From Acidovorax sp. 106 (lineage in GTDB: Bacteria > Pseudomonadota > Gammaproteobacteria > Burkholderiales > Burkholderiaceae_C): 64,000 nucleotides of DNA. A program made the translations under genes and the position numbers. Positions within the stretch are counted from its first letter, which is position 1. Each line of letters begins with the position of its first letter. Positions 62,672-64,000 of the stretch are shown here, piece after piece. The stretch is from positions 4,720,501-4,784,500 of the forward strand of contig NZ_RCCC01000001.1 of NCBI RefSeq assembly GCF_003663825.1. The letters are read 5' to 3'. Under the pieces are notes generated by a model. The model ran no database searches, was not told where the DNA came from, and worked only from the letters and a program-made list of their open reading frames with translations.

Positions 62672-62850
62672 GAGGTCTGCGGTGCTGCCGGGCTTTATAT
62701 TTCCTTGAACCAATGCTCCCTGAGCTCGGGCTTGGTAATTGCCTGGTGAGCGTGATCGTCTCGCGTCAGATGAACCCAACGTCAGGCTGCCCTCGCCCCC
62801 CTGAACCCCCGGTTCAGGATGCCGGTCCGGTGGCATTCGCAGACACCTTC
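62672..62850 (+). ncRNA. ssrS: 6S RNA
   Basis: Regulates RNA polymerase sigma-70 holoenzyme. The closing stem GGTCTGCGGTGCTGCCGG (62674 onward) pairs with CCGGTGGCATTCGCAGACACC near 62828-62847. The upper bulge contains the TCCTTGAACC segment typical of 6S RNAs and a matching purine-rich partner side. A TACAAT -10 box at 62663-62668 places the start near 62674. Exact ends are within about 5 nt. Location after zapA supports the call. Confidence 0.88.
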
Positions 62851-62933
62851 TTCTTACGCTTGGCACTCTCTGTGCGAAGCGCTGCCGAGCGGCAGCTCAG
62901 CCCCCACTCCAACACCTACGGTACCCCTCCCTT

Positions 62934-63749
62934 ATGCTGGATCCTCTGCTGATTGTTGAGTTGGGCGTTTTGGGTTTGTGCACCGGCTTTCTGGCCGGGC
63001 TGCTAGGCATTGGCGGCGGCATGCTGCTGGTGCCATTTCTGACCTACATCCTGGGCGCCAAGCAGGTGGGCCCAGATTTGGCCGTGAAGATGGCCATTGC
63101 CACATCGATGGCCACCATTGTGTTCACCTCCATTTCCAGCGTGCGTGCGCACCACAAGCGGGGAGCCGTGCGCTGGGACATCGTGACCAAGCTAGCTCCT
63201 GGCATTGTGCTGGGCAGCTTCGCCGCCAGCCTGGGGGTCTTTGCTCTGCTCAAAGGCTCTTTTCTGGCCATCTTCTTTGGCCTGTTCGTCAGCTTTTCTG
63301 CCACGCAAATGTTTCTGGACAAAAAACCTGCCCCCACGCGGCAAATGCCTGGCTCGGCAGGCCAGATGGGTGCAGGCGGGGTGATTGGATTTTTGTCGGG
63401 CTTGGTTGGCGCAGGGGGAGGCTTTGTCAGTGTGCCGTTCATGACCTGGTGCAACGTGCCCATCCACAACGCGGTGGCCACAAGCGCTGCGCTGGGCTTT
63501 CCGATTGCCTTGGCCAACGTGATTGGCTATGTGCTGGGCGGCCAGTCGGTGGCCGATTTACCAGCAGGCTCGCTGGGCTATGTGTGGCTGCCAGCACTGG
63601 GAGTGATTGCCACCTGCAGCGTGCTGACGGCCCCATTGGGTGCGAAAGCAGCCCACAACTTGCCCGTGAAAAAACTCAAGCGCGTGTTTGCCAGTCTGCT
63701 GTTTGCGCTGGCGGCCTACATGTTCTGGAAAGGTGTGCTGGCTTCTTGA
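62934..63749 (+). CDS. TauE/SafE-family (sulfite exporter-like) membrane protein
   Basis: 271 residues with eight hydrophobic segments in two related halves. The family repeats are TGFLAGLLGIGGGMLLVPFLTYI (about 17-39) and IGFLSGLVGAGGGFVSVPFMTW (about 147-168). Exports a small sulfur-containing or organic anion; substrate unknown. Single gene after 6S RNA, with no strong ribosome-binding site. Confidence 0.9.
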   Translation: MLDPLLIVELGVLGLCTGFLAGLLGIGGGMLLVPFLTYILGAKQVGPDLAVKMAIATSMATIVFTSISSVRAHHKRGAVRWDIVTKLAPGIVLGSFAASLGVFALLKGSFLAIFFGLFVSFSATQMFLDKKPAPTRQMPGSAGQMGAGGVIGFLSGLVGAGGGFVSVPFMTWCNVPIHNAVATSAALGFPIALANVIGYVLGGQSVADLPAGSLGYVWLPALGVIATCSVLTAPLGAKAAHNLPVKKLKRVFASLLFALAAYMFWKGVLAS

Positions 63750-63801
63750 ACCGAGCCAGTGCACCCGGTTGTTAGCAACTGCAATCGCCGCCAAACAAGC
63801 C

Positions 63802-64000
63802 TCAGGCCGCCGCCGCAAATCCCTGCTGTTGCATACGCCGCACCACCTTGCCGGGGTCGGCAAGCAGCAGGCGAAAGTCTTGCGCAGGCAGCCCTGGCGC
63901 GCACAGGAATCCCTGGAAGTGGTCACACTGCATTTGCTGCAGCATGGATTTCTGGGCCATGGTCTCAACACCTTCGGCCACCACGGCAATGCGCAGCGCG
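63802..64000 (-). CDS. EAL-domain protein, C-terminal 65 residues (cut by window edge)
   Basis: The visible end reads ALRIAVVAEGVETMAQKSMLQQMQCDHFQGFLCAPGLPAQDFRLLL, which contains the C-terminal EAL motifs EGVET (catalytic Glu) and CD-x-x-QGF. It ends shortly after (QQQGFAAAA). It is a c-di-GMP phosphodiesterase or a GGDEF/EAL hybrid; upstream domains lie outside the window. Convergent with the TauE gene. Confidence 0.85.
   Translation of the reverse strand, partial: ALRIAVVAEGVETMAQKSMLQQMQCDHFQGFLCAPGLPAQDFRLLLADPGKVVRRMQQQGFAAAA

Noticed and set aside
1..64000. CRISPR array, tRNA or rRNA genes
   Set aside because: No regular short repeat-spacer pattern and no cloverleaf other than the tRNA-like part of tmRNA was found by eye.

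Overview
The window is high-GC DNA from a betaproteobacterium of the Burkholderiales, most like the Comamonadaceae (Acidovorax or a close relative). The evidence is the gene order gyrA-serC-pheA-tyrA-aroA/cmk-rpsA-ihfB-lapA-lapB, the ubiG-gph-ssrA block, the tmRNA tag ANDERFALAA, and a short palindromic repeat scattered through genes and intergenic gaps. All names come from reading the sequence; no database search was run.

Layout. 1-4.3 kb (minus): end of a cobalamin cluster (MFS, cbiB, cobD, cobQ cut by the window edge). 4.3-9.9 kb (minus): rmuC, a 2-hydroxyacid dehydrogenase, an NhaD-type antiporter and pncB. 10.25-11.46 kb: an intact ISAs1-family insertion sequence with a 10-bp target duplication. 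11.5-13.7 kb: thioesterase, histone-deacetylase-like hydrolase, and a phasin whose promoter is flanked by two identical operator-like sites. 13.87-14.14 kb: a 268-bp hairpin-rich element. 14.1-15.8 kb (minus): a NarX/NarL-type two-component pair. 16.4-20.4 kb (plus): a divergent four-gene secretion locus, namely a three-repeat secreted protein, a small secreted protein, a lipoprotein with a CsgG-like N-terminal half plus peptidoglycan-binding and DUF4384-like parts, and a Sel1 protein. 20.8-22.2 kb: SnoaL-like protein, then tmRNA with a duplicated terminator. 22.2-37 kb: housekeeping genes. 37.2-43.5 kb: Mrp cation/proton antiporter with fused A and B subunits. 43.5-51.8 kb: a fused hydantoinase/oxoprolinase and a TRAP transporter with two binding proteins and one winged-helix regulator. 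51.9-53.2 kb: crcB and a LOG protein. 53.3-61.8 kb (minus): an eight-gene B12 operon (btuB-cobB-cobU-btuF-btuC-btuD-cobO-bluB) behind a cobalamin riboswitch. 61.9-64 kb: a ZapB-like coiled coil, zapA, 6S RNA, a TauE/SafE transporter and the end of an EAL-domain protein.

The two most interesting things are (i) the 16.4-20.4 kb locus, which looks like a curli-like (functional amyloid) secretion system with its own two-component regulator, and (ii) an approximately 60-bp palindromic repeat present about eleven times, five copies of which lie within open reading frames (cbiB, cobU, btuD, aroA, crcB) and are translated as part of conserved enzymes.

No tRNA, rRNA, CRISPR array or replication origin was seen.
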